Shown here piece after piece: positions 26,901 through 35,890 of a stretch of DNA of 64,000 nucleotides. How positions within the stretch are numbered: position 1 is the first letter of the stretch; each line of letters begins with the position of its first letter. The stretch lies in contig NZ_CP154468.1 in NCBI RefSeq assembly GCF_039545455.1, forward strand, positions 992,001-1,056,000, written 5' to 3'. A program made the translations under genes and the position numbers. This DNA is from Brucella sp. BE17. GTDB taxonomy: Bacteria; Pseudomonadota; Alphaproteobacteria; Rhizobiales; Rhizobiaceae. The notes under the pieces were generated by a model. That model worked only from the letters and a program-made list of their open reading frames with translations. It did not search any database and was not told where the DNA came from.

Positions 26901-27040
26901 TCAAAGGCAGCTATAATTCAACCATCGGAGAGCGTTACAGCGTTCAGGCTGGCAACGCATCCCCCAGCTCCGTCGTTCAAATCGAGGTTGTTTTGAGAAC
27001 GCTGAAGATAACGGACCTGCCAGCTGTTCCGGTTTCTTAA
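23903..27040 (+). CDS. Large HrpK-like T3SS substrate with LysM domain and internal repeats
   Basis: 1045 aa, ATG 23903 behind GGAG. Residues about 55-104 form a LysM domain (FIVEAGDTLEGIA ... DLIHPGDVVILP). Two copies of an ~80-residue repeat follow at about 125-205 and 208-286, each with LYERGN/LYARGN and NWTDAGP/DWTDAGP blocks. Long helical stretches fill 290-760. The C-terminal part has a hydrophobic, Gly-rich region (VIGAVFDGVNSYQAF, GLTAAGGVTAALG, GPIGIGVVIVGTIASMVV) like HrpK/HrpF translocators and like the end of the protein at 1-3099. No Sec signal peptide, which fits export by the T3SS. Likely a secreted translocator or effector; LysM could bind peptidoglycan or chitin-type sugars. 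Function inferred. Confidence 0.8.
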   Translation: MAYRIDGNARNRFDEAGENATPIPAAQAESFRRDIEIVSREREGGDNKGKPGNGERVFIVEAGDTLEGIALENQADIGETMAINANESNHNGDLIHPGDVVILPAPAPEQVAASKPDARGEPEAEDAFVQSLYERGNQIEYAKPEDGIDHTAETQAIQEDVAAYLDALPPEARQDAAIRLSEKDWTDAGPAGIAIDDALEDAGLHDDAVDAFADDLYARGNDLEYADPLADVDHSRETTALSKDIEGFLNTLPEGRRADALQNLYDRNWTDAGPAQIAIEEASRSSGIALLLTGHNGPEIESEVRAVVDNASATPGGAEAQLTAFIDGYGKASPEVQQALLRQGYVDEFMTSMADYATEPMHDFDPATSEQQKPYQTFLRLETMTQNAPPEVAADLVSTAMPEIERVNILYQQQSGYPMLGFGGVESMLKVAERIEGTSQGDQVIERWAEMGFYAQNQIPKSIGNGGSLQYPLELSQTQGSSTHLLEQDILPGVRQNQSATNSAVEDYSVHMEELRWLIDNHGDTMTPEQLEQAIADYKTEKGDEWNAENERLEKAVNEKGESLLDQITQLGDFPDEPAEQKELINKEIESILNDDRSYLAIQSALRTNPQLLDRPQVLNFLGEEGRLTDRGRKLAEEVFTQVVQRDVLPNFEDIKGADADKMREIRDSLAQFRDSKYAALLGVTEKDMNKAIDAVEAAIPAPGESDAAIKTKMDKLNKELGKLDSGKQSGVRTFSTSTVPGQVLRMIGATGAAMSLYNSARAAGTEPNLENILKVSYDTAGLWQRSVEIRSGFGMMDPDSFVVKNFDGSVRPGTKILGVIGAVFDGVNSYQAFTDGNPELGITHGLTAAGGVTAALGTGTILGPIGIGVVIVGTIASMVVTNVQESNKYDNELSQHFLEHSGLSEEAADALVDQSGEGYSPVPILLEYAASKGYDMDNAGHRAVFVDWINGMSQEQLATLRDNLHHTIDAFKGDPSQLQQTAPDDADYTDDAEYNKLEIKGSYNSTIGERYSVQAGNASPSSVVQIEVVLRTLKITDLPAVPVS

Positions 27041-27131
27041 AGGACCGGCCCCGCAACTCGACCATAACGAAATAGACCCAGTAGCTGGCTTACAGGATCA
27101 TCGATCTGGAGCATCTGACGATTGATAAGTA

Positions 27132-27158
27132 CGGTCGGGCATTATCTATGCCCGACCG
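27132..27158. terminator. Bidirectional terminator hairpin
   Basis: CGGTCGGGCAT and ATGCCCGACCG form a perfect 11-bp stem with a five-base loop (TATCT), between the convergent ends of the HrpK-like gene and the autotransporter gene. It marks the right border of the T3SS region. Confidence 0.7.
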
Positions 27159-27167
27159 CTATTTGCA

Positions 27168-30100
27168 TTAGAATTTTATACTGAGATTTGCGCGGCCTGT
27201 GTTCTGACTGAATCCCGAACCATACTGGCCTGAATATTCAAGCCCCAGCGTCGCGTCATGACCGAGATTTATGTCGAAGCCCGCCTTGACCACGGCGCTG
27301 TCTTCCGCAACCGGAACACCAGCCACTGAGAACGCCGTTCCATTCTCGAAGGATGCGGCCACAGTCGGCGTGGTGTCGCCAAACGAATGTTGCCAGCCAA
27401 GCGCACCGTTAAGCTTCACCTCAGTGCTACCAAGCATAACGGGCGCGGAAGCGCGAAAGCCAAGCGTCGTAAAGGTCGTGGTCGTGGTTTGCTTGTCCAC
27501 CCCCAATGCCGCACTACCGCCCTTCTCGCTGAAACCATCGGTCTGAAGGCGCACGACGGCAAGATTGGCGAAAGGTTCGATGGCAGCGCCGCTCATATCG
27601 AAACGATGCGAGAGCTCGCCGAAGGCCTGGAAGCTGTCGCCGTCATAATTGCCGTCAAGACTTTCGGAAAAGCCCGGATATGCTGCCAGACGATCCGTTT
27701 CGATGCGGTGCCAGCTATAGGCAAGACCCGCCTTGAGCATAGTTGCATCCCATTGCGCGCCACCATAGACGCCCAGATGATAATTGTCGCTATGGCCGGA
27801 AGAATTGCGGTCATCGACATTGAAACTGGTGCGGTTATAGCCTGCAACCGCGCCAAGTCGCCAGTTTTCGACCACTTCCGCATCATAACCAGCAATGAAA
27901 CCGCCTGTCGATTGCTTTAGCTTGCCGGCATTGCCGTTAGAACCGGTCTCACTCCACGAACCAACCGCCTGACCCCAGATCCCAGCCCGCGGTGCGGAGA
28001 GCCCGCCTGCATTCGCATCGGTTGCGACCGTAGATGGAGCAACGCCCTGCCCCGCATTGCCAAACGCAGCACCGATCCGGTCCAGAACAGCGTTGCGAAC
28101 AGTCGCACTTTCGTTGATGAGAGCGGTTCTGGCAGAAGCATGGATTTCGCCCGAAAGCGCATCAAAGGCGCGGCGCACATTGTCCTCACCTTCCTGCATG
28201 ACGACGGTGTCGTAAATGGCATTGCCGGCACCGAGCCCGTCGACGGCAGCGGCAACAGATTTCTGGTTGCGCGTCCCGGCGACCGAAACGAAATCAACAC
28301 CGTTTCTTGCAATGTCGAGATAGACTGCATTGGCGTCATAGGCGAGGCCCATATCGACAAAGGGCATGTTTTGGCTCATGTCGCCGAAAGTGCCTGAAAT
28401 GCCGCCTTCAGCGCTCAGTAGCGTGTAGCGCCTGCCCGGCATATAAGTGCCGACTGCCTTTTCCACATAGACTTTTGCACCGCCAAGCGTCGCTTTCCCG
28501 CCAACATCGATGCGGTCGCTAGCACCGGAACCTTCGATTTCAGCGACATAGGTGGCATCCTTGTCTAAGGACAGATCACCGGCAATGCGTAAACTGCCTA
28601 TGGAATTGCCGGGCGCAATCACGCTGCCTGCACCGGCATGAAGCCCGCCGATGGAACCAGCCCCTCCGATAAAAGCCCCGTTTTCGACGCTGACCGCACC
28701 AATAAGACGCGCATTAGCATGGTCTGCGTCACCGACGACAAGGCCACCCGCCTTGACCGTGGTGGTGCCAGAATAGCTGGCAGCACCATTGAGAACCAGT
28801 GTACCGGCGCCCGATTTGATGAGATTTCCCGTGCCATCGACAGTACCGTCAAAGCTTGTATTAGCGGCTTGATCGATAGTCAGGTTGGCAGCACCAAGAT
28901 CAAGCGTTCCACCCTCACCGGCCAAGGATGCCATGGTGAGATCGTAACCATTGAGCTCGAGCCTGCCGCCATTGACCGCAAAGGCGGAGTTGTTGACGAA
29001 TGCGCCTGCCGTTCCTGCCCGAAGCACACCCGCCTCGACCAGCGTTCCGCCTGTATAGCTGCTGGCCTGGCCAAGAACGAGCGTGCCCGCGCCGCGCTTC
29101 AACAATGCGCCGCCGCCGGTTGCCTCCTGAAGCAGCATCACGCTGTTGCCCGCATCGGCAATGTCGATCCAGCCAAGACCTTCAAGCGACACCTTACGGT
29201 CGAGGCTCGTCATGTCGCTGCCAGCAATGCGCAATCCGCCGCCAATCAGGCGCAGCCGGGCATCGGCATTGCCGAGCGCTGCATCCTCGGTAACGATAAT
29301 GGTACCGCCATCGGCGACTGCCGTTTCGCCAATGAAAGAATGATCATCGATGCAATAATCCTGAATGGCCTGCTGAAAACGCGCATCGGTGCTTTGGCAA
29401 TTCAGAAGCGTCTTTTTCTCGTCGAGCGAGAGGTTGTTGAGAATGGGATTGCCTTCATCGTCCGAAATCTGGCCGAGATAGAGATCGTTGCGATTATTGT
29501 TGCGGGTGAGAACGAACTCCTTGTTCTTCGCCTCGAAACCATAAGCACCCGCGCCCCAGACAAGACGTGTTTTCTCTGCAGTCCCTTCCGTATAGGTCTC
29601 AAGCTGCGGCCCCACCCAGCGCATATCGTGGGCGACGGGTTCATGGTCGGAAATTGCGGTCTTCCTACCTTTTTTGTCGGTGACGTAAATATCCTTGATT
29701 ACACCCGTATAAGGGTTCTTGGGATCATCGACGATCGTGTACCATTTGCCGAACGGGCGCGAGACGAGAAAATGGTCGATCTTGACGCGATCCCAGCTTG
29801 CCCATGTATTGGTGGCATCCTCACCAGCCGAAGGCCATGTGGTGCTGCCATCGTTGAGATCGTGCGGCTTGAAGCCCTCACGGATCGCATCCGTTTGTAG
29901 CAGCATATATTGCTTCTTAAGCACATTCATGGTGACGGGGAGATTGCTGGCGACCGCATAGGTTTCATCCTTCAGACCGACATCCTTTCCAGCCTTGTAG
30001 GCGGTGGAAAGTGCATCACCCCATTGCTTCCATGAGAGCTGGTCGATGTCTTGTCCGGCAAAGGCTTCCTGAATCACAGCGCGGGTTTTGGCCTCATCGC

Positions 30101-30776
30101 CTGCCCGGATATATTCCCACCCAAGGCGGCGGTAGAAGCCGTTACCGCCGATATTCTGAATGAGCCTGATCTGCGCATCGATATGGTGCAATCCACGTTC
30201 CGCCACATCGCCCGCGTTGAAATCGCCCATGAGAATTACCGGCTGACCGACAGCGCCCTTGGCCCATTTGTTGAGCGCCTTCGCTTCATCGATGCGACCG
30301 GACGACGTATCCGCATAATCAAGGTGTATGGTTGCAATCGTTGTCTGTGGGCGGAAACCGGCTGCGGTTACCTGTGTATAAGCAACATTCTTTCCCTGCG
30401 TACCACCACCAAGATTAACCATGCTATAGGAGCCCGGCAAGCGGGATATAACCCCCACATCACCGATCTCGATATTGCCATATGTGCCGCGCCCGCGCGT
30501 CGCCAGCAGGCCCGGCAGGCCACTTACATAGGTGCTGCCATTGGTTTCCTGCATGCCCAAAACGTCGAAATTGGCTGCAGCCATGAAATCAGCAGTCACT
30601 TCGGGATTCTGCTTGAACTTGTTCCAGATGTTGAGTGTCATGACGCGGATGTCATAACTGTCATCCGCTGCCTGTGCCGGAAAGACGGCACTGCCTACAA
30701 GGGCTACGCCACACAGAAGTCGTGTGGTCATCGTCAGAATTCTAGAGTTACGCCTGATTATCCCCGGTCCCATTCC
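27168..30776 (-). CDS. Autotransporter with endonuclease/exonuclease/phosphatase-fold passenger
   Basis: About 1202 aa from the ATG at 30776, chosen for AAGGA upstream; an ATG at 30731 is also possible. After a signal peptide (LLCGVALVGSAVFPAQA) the passenger shows the full EEP catalytic set: VMTLNIWN, GMQETN (Glu), LMGDFNAGD and ISDHEPVAHD. This family includes DNase I-like nucleases, sphingomyelinases and phosphodiesterases. Next come autotransporter-associated beta-helix repeats (LVLNGAASYSGTTTVKAGGL, NSIGSLRIAGDL) and a C-terminal beta-barrel ending in an aromatic residue (LSIKF). The enzyme would be displayed or released at the cell surface. The substrate cannot be told from sequence. 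Divergent from the DeoR-type regulator gene. Confidence 0.93.
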   Translation of the reverse strand, partial: GMGPGIIRRNSRILTMTTRLLCGVALVGSAVFPAQAADDSYDIRVMTLNIWNKFKQNPEVTADFMAAANFDVLGMQETNGSTYVSGLPGLLATRGRGTYGNIEIGDVGVISRLPGSYSMVNLGGGTQGKNVAYTQVTAAGFRPQTTIATIHLDYADTSSGRIDEAKALNKWAKGAVGQPVILMGDFNAGDVAERGLHHIDAQIRLIQNIGGNGFYRRLGWEYIRAGDEAKTRAVIQEAFAGQDIDQLSWKQWGDALSTAYKAGKDVGLKDETYAVASNLPVTMNVLKKQYMLLQTDAIREGFKPHDLNDGSTTWPSAGEDATNTWASWDRVKIDHFLVSRPFGKWYTIVDDPKNPYTGVIKDIYVTDKKGRKTAISDHEPVAHDMRWVGPQLETYTEGTAEKTRLVWGAGAYGFEAKNKEFVLTRNNNRNDLYLGQISDDEGNPILNNLSLDEKKTLLNCQSTDARFQQAIQDYCIDDHSFIGETAVADGGTIIVTEDAALGNADARLRLIGGGLRIAGSDMTSLDRKVSLEGLGWIDIADAGNSVMLLQEATGGGALLKRGAGTLVLGQASSYTGGTLVEAGVLRAGTAGAFVNNSAFAVNGGRLELNGYDLTMASLAGEGGTLDLGAANLTIDQAANTSFDGTVDGTGNLIKSGAGTLVLNGAASYSGTTTVKAGGLVVGDADHANARLIGAVSVENGAFIGGAGSIGGLHAGAGSVIAPGNSIGSLRIAGDLSLDKDATYVAEIEGSGASDRIDVGGKATLGGAKVYVEKAVGTYMPGRRYTLLSAEGGISGTFGDMSQNMPFVDMGLAYDANAVYLDIARNGVDFVSVAGTRNQKSVAAAVDGLGAGNAIYDTVVMQEGEDNVRRAFDALSGEIHASARTALINESATVRNAVLDRIGAAFGNAGQGVAPSTVATDANAGGLSAPRAGIWGQAVGSWSETGSNGNAGKLKQSTGGFIAGYDAEVVENWRLGAVAGYNRTSFNVDDRNSSGHSDNYHLGVYGGAQWDATMLKAGLAYSWHRIETDRLAAYPGFSESLDGNYDGDSFQAFGELSHRFDMSGAAIEPFANLAVVRLQTDGFSEKGGSAALGVDKQTTTTTFTTLGFRASAPVMLGSTEVKLNGALGWQHSFGDTTPTVAASFENGTAFSVAGVPVAEDSAVVKAGFDINLGHDATLGLEYSGQYGSGFSQNTGRANLSIKF

Positions 30777-31037
30777 TCGATCCTTTTCTAAGGAAATCTC
30801 AATTGGTTGAAAGCGTCCAGCATCATGTAGAAAGGAAAGCTCGCTTGACGCCGGAATGACAGAGTTCAATGTCACTTTTATAACATTTTGTGTTAATTAC
30901 CGCAGAACTATCCGGCTTATGTCACTGTAAGGCGTATTAATGTTATTAATTTTACATTCTAACTATTAAGAGCACCCTTGAGGAATGATGTCCGCAAAAA
31001 CGCATTTCTCTTGCCTTTTTCAGTCCGGAAATGAGAA

Positions 31038-31865
31038 ATGAATATCAGCAAGCAATCTTTCAGGGGCGAGATGATCAGCAGCAACCAGTCGAACGGACGC
31101 AAGAAGGAAGTCCGTCAGAGCATACTTCTGGAATGGATTCAGAGCAGCCATTATGTCGCTCTTGAAGAAATAGCGGATCGCTTTTCGGTCACCACCCAGA
31201 CAGCGCGTCGTGATATTGCCGATCTCGAACAGAGGGGCAAGGTGCGCAGGCTTCATGGCGGTGCATCGCAACTGGCACCGATGGACCCACTGACATATCG
31301 CCAGCGCAGACACGACAAGGCCGACGAAAAAGCCTGTATCGCAAAAGCCGTCGCCATGCAGATTCCCGATGGCGCAACGATCTTTCTTGATACAGGCACC
31401 ACATGCGAGGCGATTGCCAACGCGCTGGTCGGAAAAAAGCAACTGCATGTCGTGACATACAGTCTGCGCTCTGCGGCCATAATCAGCGAACAGACAGATT
31501 TCACACTGGCTGTTCCCGGAGGCTTTGTAAGACCCATAGACGGTGGCATGTTTCAGGGGGACACGCCCGAATTCATCCGCCGGTTCAAGTTCGACTACGC
31601 CATTATTTCGGTGAGCGGCGTCGACGACGATGGTGATCTTTGTGACGACGACCACACGGAAGTCGCCGTCGTGTCGGCGGCGCTAGGTCAAGCCGCGCAA
31701 AAATGGCTTGCTGTAGACAGTTCCAAATTTGGCAAAAGGGCCATGGTAAAACTGGGGTCAATCAGCGACATCACCGCCTTGATCACCAACGAAATGCCAT
31801 CCCCCTCCCTGACACGAATTTTGAAAGAGGCCGATGTAAAGGTCACAGTAACTGAGTACGATTGA
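31038..31865 (+). CDS. DeoR/GlpR-family transcriptional regulator
   Basis: 275 aa; ATG 31038, with another possible start at ATG 31071. The N-terminal winged helix has VALEEIADRFSVTTQTARRD and LEQRGKVRRLHGGAS, the DeoR signature, and the C-terminal sugar-phosphate sensor has IFLDTGTTCEAIANAL. These regulators usually repress sugar or sugar-phosphate catabolism until a phosphorylated sugar binds. It points head-to-head into the end of the phosphodiester-uptake operon (31919-45134), the same pairing as AccR with the acc operon of Agrobacterium, so it probably controls that operon; inference. Confidence 0.93.
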   Translation: MNISKQSFRGEMISSNQSNGRKKEVRQSILLEWIQSSHYVALEEIADRFSVTTQTARRDIADLEQRGKVRRLHGGASQLAPMDPLTYRQRRHDKADEKACIAKAVAMQIPDGATIFLDTGTTCEAIANALVGKKQLHVVTYSLRSAAIISEQTDFTLAVPGGFVRPIDGGMFQGDTPEFIRRFKFDYAIISVSGVDDDGDLCDDDHTEVAVVSAALGQAAQKWLAVDSSKFGKRAMVKLGSISDITALITNEMPSPSLTRILKEADVKVTVTEYD

Positions 31866-31918
31866 AAATTTATATCAAACTTCGGTGAGCATACGAGATA
31901 GCGATTTGGGCTAAATGC

Positions 31919-32800
31919 CTACCGTTCCTGCGGATTTAATATATCGCGTAACCAGTCACCAAGAATACTGATTGAGAGTGTAGTGAGGAAGATCACAATT
32001 CCAGCAGGCAAAGCAATCCAACATGCAGTAGCGATATAGCTCCGCCCTTCTCCCAAGGTCAGTCCAAGGCTGGTTTCAGGTGGTTGAACGCCAAGGCTGA
32101 GGAAGGACAGAGACGTTTCTAACAGAATAATATCTGGAAAATTCAGCGTGATCTGCACCACAAGAACGCTGAGAATGTTTGGCAGGACATGCAGCAGATA
32201 GATGCGCCATGGTGCGACCCCCAAAGTGCGGATAGCGCCTGCATAGCCTTGGCTGTTGATGGAAATAACCAGTCCGCGTGCCAGCCGAGCATAGACCTCC
32301 CAGCCGAAAAACCCGACGATCACAATAAACAGGCTAAAGCTGTTGCCCAAAAAGGCCAGCACAGCCAAAGCAATAATCAAATATGGAACACTCGCCTGAA
32401 AATCGACGAGAATCATCACGGCGTCATCGACCCGGCCCCGGAAATGCGCCGCCAGAAACCCCATCAACGTTCCGATGCTGGCCCCGATCAGGGTTCCCAT
32501 TAAGGCGATCAGTACCGACGTGCGGATGCTGTAAAGCAGACGGCTGAGCACATCTCTGCCAAGATGATCCGTTCCAAACAGGAAACTCCAGTTTCCACCG
32601 GCAAAAACCGGCGGCTTTAGACGATTAAGCAGACTTTGATCGGCAAAGCCATAAGGGGCAATAAAGGGAACGAAAATCGCAACAAAAAGCATCAGCAATA
32701 ACCAAGATGCACAAAGCCATACAATCAGCGAGGCCTTTGGCAGACGCATCTTTAGAAAGCGCCGGTAGCGGGGCGTTAATATTTCAGAGACCGCGCTCAT
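31919..32800 (-). CDS. Oligopeptide/opine-type ABC permease (DppC/OppC family)
   Basis: 293 aa with six membrane segments, the N-terminal IVWLCASWLLLMLFVAIFVP helix and the DHLGRDVLSRLLYSIRTS motif typical of DppC/OppC. The EAA-like loop is IRTLGVAPWRIYLLHVLPN. It pairs with the upstream permease gene, overlapping by four bases, and with the ATPases at 35891-37773. Substrate class is inferred from the neighbouring phosphodiesterases rather than from the permease. Confidence 0.93.
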   Translation of the reverse strand: MSAVSEILTPRYRRFLKMRLPKASLIVWLCASWLLLMLFVAIFVPFIAPYGFADQSLLNRLKPPVFAGGNWSFLFGTDHLGRDVLSRLLYSIRTSVLIALMGTLIGASIGTLMGFLAAHFRGRVDDAVMILVDFQASVPYLIIALAVLAFLGNSFSLFIVIVGFFGWEVYARLARGLVISINSQGYAGAIRTLGVAPWRIYLLHVLPNILSVLVVQITLNFPDIILLETSLSFLSLGVQPPETSLGLTLGEGRSYIATACWIALPAGIVIFLTTLSISILGDWLRDILNPQER

Positions 32801-33780
32801 AATGCGTTGCCTTCTTGCGCGTTAGCAATACGCGGATCGAGCCAGCCATAGGCCAGATCCACAAGCAGATTGAAAATGACCATTGTAAAGGCAATGAGCA
32901 GAACGACACCTTGTACCACCGCAAGATCACGTTGGGCGACAGAGCTGACCAAAAGCATACCGATGCCCGGATAACCGAATACGGTTTCCACCACCGTCGC
33001 GCCACCAATAATCGCACCAAGTCGCAGACCCACAACGGTGATTACCGGAATACCTGCATTGGGTAACGCATGGTTCAGGATCATGGCCCGCGCACCGATG
33101 CCCTTGGCGCGCGCCGTTCGCACGAAAGGCTGATCGAGAACCTCAAGCATTGAAGCACGAGTAAACCGGGCAATCGTCCCCGCATAGGCGGTGCCAATCG
33201 TAATCGCTGGCATGACCAGGTGCTTCCATGTCCCGATACCCGAACTGGGCAGCCACCGCAGCACCATTGAAAACAGCAGGATCAAAAGAATGCCAAGAAA
33301 GAAATTGGGCAGGCTGTGGCCAAGTATCGTTGCACTCATCACCACCCGGTCTATCAAGCTGTTCTTGTTGAGTGCCGCAACAATGCCACCTGGAATCCCG
33401 ACCAGCAAGGTAACGAAAAAAGACAGACACCCAAGCGTCAGAGTTGCCGGCAGACGCTCGGCAATTATCGTTGTGACAGGGCGGTTATCGCGAAACGACA
33501 CACCGAAGTCACCGCGCAAAACGCTACTGATATAAAGTGCATATTGTTCCGGGATCGTGCGATCCAATCCCCACATCTCGCGGTAGGCCTCCACGACCGA
33601 TGCGGAAGCGTCATCAGGCAACATGCGCTCGACCGGATCACCCGACATGCGCAGCACCACAAAAACAAATGTCACCGCAAGCAACAGGGTGCTCAGACAG
33701 CGAATGAGTTTGTGAGCAGAAAACGCATGTTCATCCGGCAAAGTCCTCACGCCACGCGCAATCTCCGTCACTCCAGCCAC
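32797..33780 (-). CDS. Oligopeptide/opine-type ABC permease (DppB/OppB family)
   Basis: Up to 327 aa; the start may be as late as a GTG at 33750, since the longer reading overlaps the end of the preceding gene by 50 bases. Family hallmarks are the N-terminal RCLSTLLLAVTFVFVVLRM helix, the FGVSFRDNRPVTTII segment and the loop with FVRTARAKGIGARAMILNHA. Six membrane segments. Forms the channel with the DppC-like partner that follows. Confidence 0.92.
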   Translation of the reverse strand: MAGVTEIARGVRTLPDEHAFSAHKLIRCLSTLLLAVTFVFVVLRMSGDPVERMLPDDASASVVEAYREMWGLDRTIPEQYALYISSVLRGDFGVSFRDNRPVTTIIAERLPATLTLGCLSFFVTLLVGIPGGIVAALNKNSLIDRVVMSATILGHSLPNFFLGILLILLFSMVLRWLPSSGIGTWKHLVMPAITIGTAYAGTIARFTRASMLEVLDQPFVRTARAKGIGARAMILNHALPNAGIPVITVVGLRLGAIIGGATVVETVFGYPGIGMLLVSSVAQRDLAVVQGVVLLIAFTMVIFNLLVDLAYGWLDPRIANAQEGNAL

Positions 33781-35157
33781 AATCTATAATTGCGCGAGAG
33801 CCATGACGCCAGACGGCCAAATGTTGGGAATAGCCCCCAATATTTGTCATTACGATTTCGTGCCGCCAGTCTTTCTCCAGACTGCCGGGCATGGAGGGAT
33901 CACCATGCCAATGATTGAGGCTTTCGACAAGGATGCGTCCCTCGCAGCCATCGAACGTCAAGCCCAGCAAATGTAAAAGTGTCGGAGCAATATCGGTAAG
34001 CGTTGTCGGCGTCCAGCTGACAAAATGGCTGCGGAAGGCCGGGCCGGACGCTGCCAGAACGGTTGATAACTCCCCACGGTTTACGCCACCATGAAAGCCG
34101 CCGCCGGGTTCGATATAGCCCGGAAAGAAACAGGCATCATCTTGTGCGTCAGGTTTTGTTGCGCGCAGGGTAAACGCCAATTTAGGTCCGCGTGGATGAC
34201 CGTTTCCTGTCAGCGACCATGGTAGAGCACCATCCACATTATCGGCAAAAATCAGCCCTGTAAAAGGTTGACGCGCCAATTCAACGACTGCAACAGCAAT
34301 TTCATCAGGATCATTGAGATAAAACCCCGTCATGGCACCGGGAGACATGCGTCCCTTCCATTGAAGCAGGGATGACGGCAGGTCGACTTCTTTTACGCCG
34401 GATATTTGGCCGTGATCGGACATGACCACAAGGTTTTCAGGCCCAAGACCAGCGTGCCACCAGCGCAATATCTGACCAAAACAAATATCGGCATTTTCTG
34501 GGATTGAGCCGTCTCAGGGGCTGTAATACCAAAGGCATGGGCAGTTGTATCGGGCTCCGCCAACCACATGAGGCAAAGGTCCGGGTCTTCTTCTGGCCAG
34601 AGCACCTCAGTCAGAACGCGCGTAACATAGGTCAATCGTGCATGATTCCCCGTTTTCGCGGCCGGCACCTCACCCAGCGCTGCAACAGCTGCACCATATA
34701 ATGGTTCCGTTGCAATCGGTGCGCCATGGACGGAAAAAACCGGATGACCAAGACACCGTGCCTCTGGATGCATCATCCACGTTGCTCCGGGAGAGGCAGT
34801 GGATATAACTGCCATTTTTCGATCCGCATCAGAAAGGCGTTCACCCAGCGAAAGGCGATCAATTAACTGCCCCATTGAAGCCGCAGCGATCAGGTCTTCG
34901 ATCTTCGCCGTCTGCAAAGGGCGCCCAGATATGGCCGGGTGGAGGAACTGGTTGGCTACCAGTCCGTGAGCCGCCGGTGAACAGCCTGTAATGGTCGAGG
35001 TAACCGCCACACGTGTCTCGCTTGGAAACACCGATCTCGAATTGATGAAATCCGAACCCGACCGCATGAATGTGTAGAGATTTGGCATCAGTTCGGGCAG
35101 AACACGATCGCGACGCAATCCGTCGAAGCAGATAACCAAAGTACTGCCGGGCTTCAT
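33731..35157 (-). pseudogene. Alkaline phosphatase/nucleotide pyrophosphatase-superfamily enzyme, frameshifted
   Basis: Two overlapping frames make one protein of about 470 aa. The first part (from ATG 35157) holds the metal/nucleophile region (LVICFDGLRRDRVLPELMPN, SVFPSETRVAVTSTITG, LAEPDTTAHAFG); the second (ending 33731) continues with LVVMSDHGQISG and the HGG... metal site (GGGFHGGVNRGELSTVL). The shift lies near 34490-34505 around CCCAGAAAA, and reading on in the other frame restores ENADICFGQILRWWHAGLGP. So a single-base indel breaks the gene, or it is a sequencing error. The enzyme would hydrolyse phosphodiesters or phosphomonoesters. Its start overlaps the stop of the GDPD gene by four bases. 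Confidence 0.85.
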
Positions 35158-35888
35158 CTCTCACGTCCACCGGAAACAGAGGCTGCCAGTTCCCGACGCG
35201 CCTTGACAGGATCGTTGACCAGAAGTCCCCCAGCGCCAGCATCACGAAACTCATGCAGCATTCCGGAAATATAGTCCCCGCAGATGCGCCCTTCGTCTCC
35301 GGTTTCACCTGTCGATATCCAGACCGGAATATTCATCGCTGTCAGTTTCGCCATACGCTCAGGCGTCGCATCAATTTCCCAAAGACGAATAAGGGTTGCA
35401 CCGCGCGTAACAAATTCCTCTGCTTCATCCGCACAAGGAATGAAACCCAGAATCCGGTCATGACCCAAAGCAGCCAAGTAGCTGACGCTATCTTGAGCAT
35501 GAAGGCCGAGGACAATGTCGACATCGGTTACTTTTTTCACAATCTTATCCAGATGTGAAAGGGCAGCTTCGCTTTCATCCTTGATATCGAGCAGAAGCGT
35601 TATCTGGTCTGGCACAAGCGCCAGCGCCGAGGCAAATGTCGGTGCGACAGGTTCGCCATTGATTGTGACGGACAATATATCCGCCGATATGATTTCGTTA
35701 ATTCTCAACTTCTGCCCGCTCAACCGCTCAAGGCTCGCGTCATGGGAGCAATGGGCAATACCATCCTCAGAAAACCGGATGTCTATTTCAATCGCATCGG
35801 CTCCAGCCTCAATGGCAGCAGACCAGGATTGGAAGGAGTTTTCAGGCCAAAGCGCCGAGTAGCCCCTGTGGGCGATAATCAAGGTCAT
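35154..35888 (-). CDS. Glycerophosphodiester phosphodiesterase-family enzyme
   Basis: 244 aa. The GDPD signature is complete: IIAHRGYSALWPENSFQSW (first His and Arg, Glu-Asn), AGADAIEIDIRFSEDGI (metal-binding Glu and Asp) and CSHDASLERLSG (second His). TIM-barrel, cytoplasmic as there is no signal peptide. It cleaves glycerophosphodiesters or similar sugar phosphodiesters. In the acc operon of Agrobacterium, AccF belongs to this family and splits agrocinopines; an equal role here is an inference from context. ATG at 35888, 2 bp after the upstream ATPase stop. Confidence 0.94.
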   Translation of the reverse strand: MTLIIAHRGYSALWPENSFQSWSAAIEAGADAIEIDIRFSEDGIAHCSHDASLERLSGQKLRINEIISADILSVTINGEPVAPTFASALALVPDQITLLLDIKDESEAALSHLDKIVKKVTDVDIVLGLHAQDSVSYLAALGHDRILGFIPCADEAEEFVTRGATLIRLWEIDATPERMAKLTAMNIPVWISTGETGDEGRICGDYISGMLHEFRDAGAGGLLVNDPVKARRELAASVSGGRER

Positions 35889-35890
35889 GT

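Noticed and set aside
28638..29900. 420-codon plus-strand frame inside the autotransporter
   Set aside because: Shadow of the GC-rich repeat region of the autotransporter; no motif and no ribosome site.
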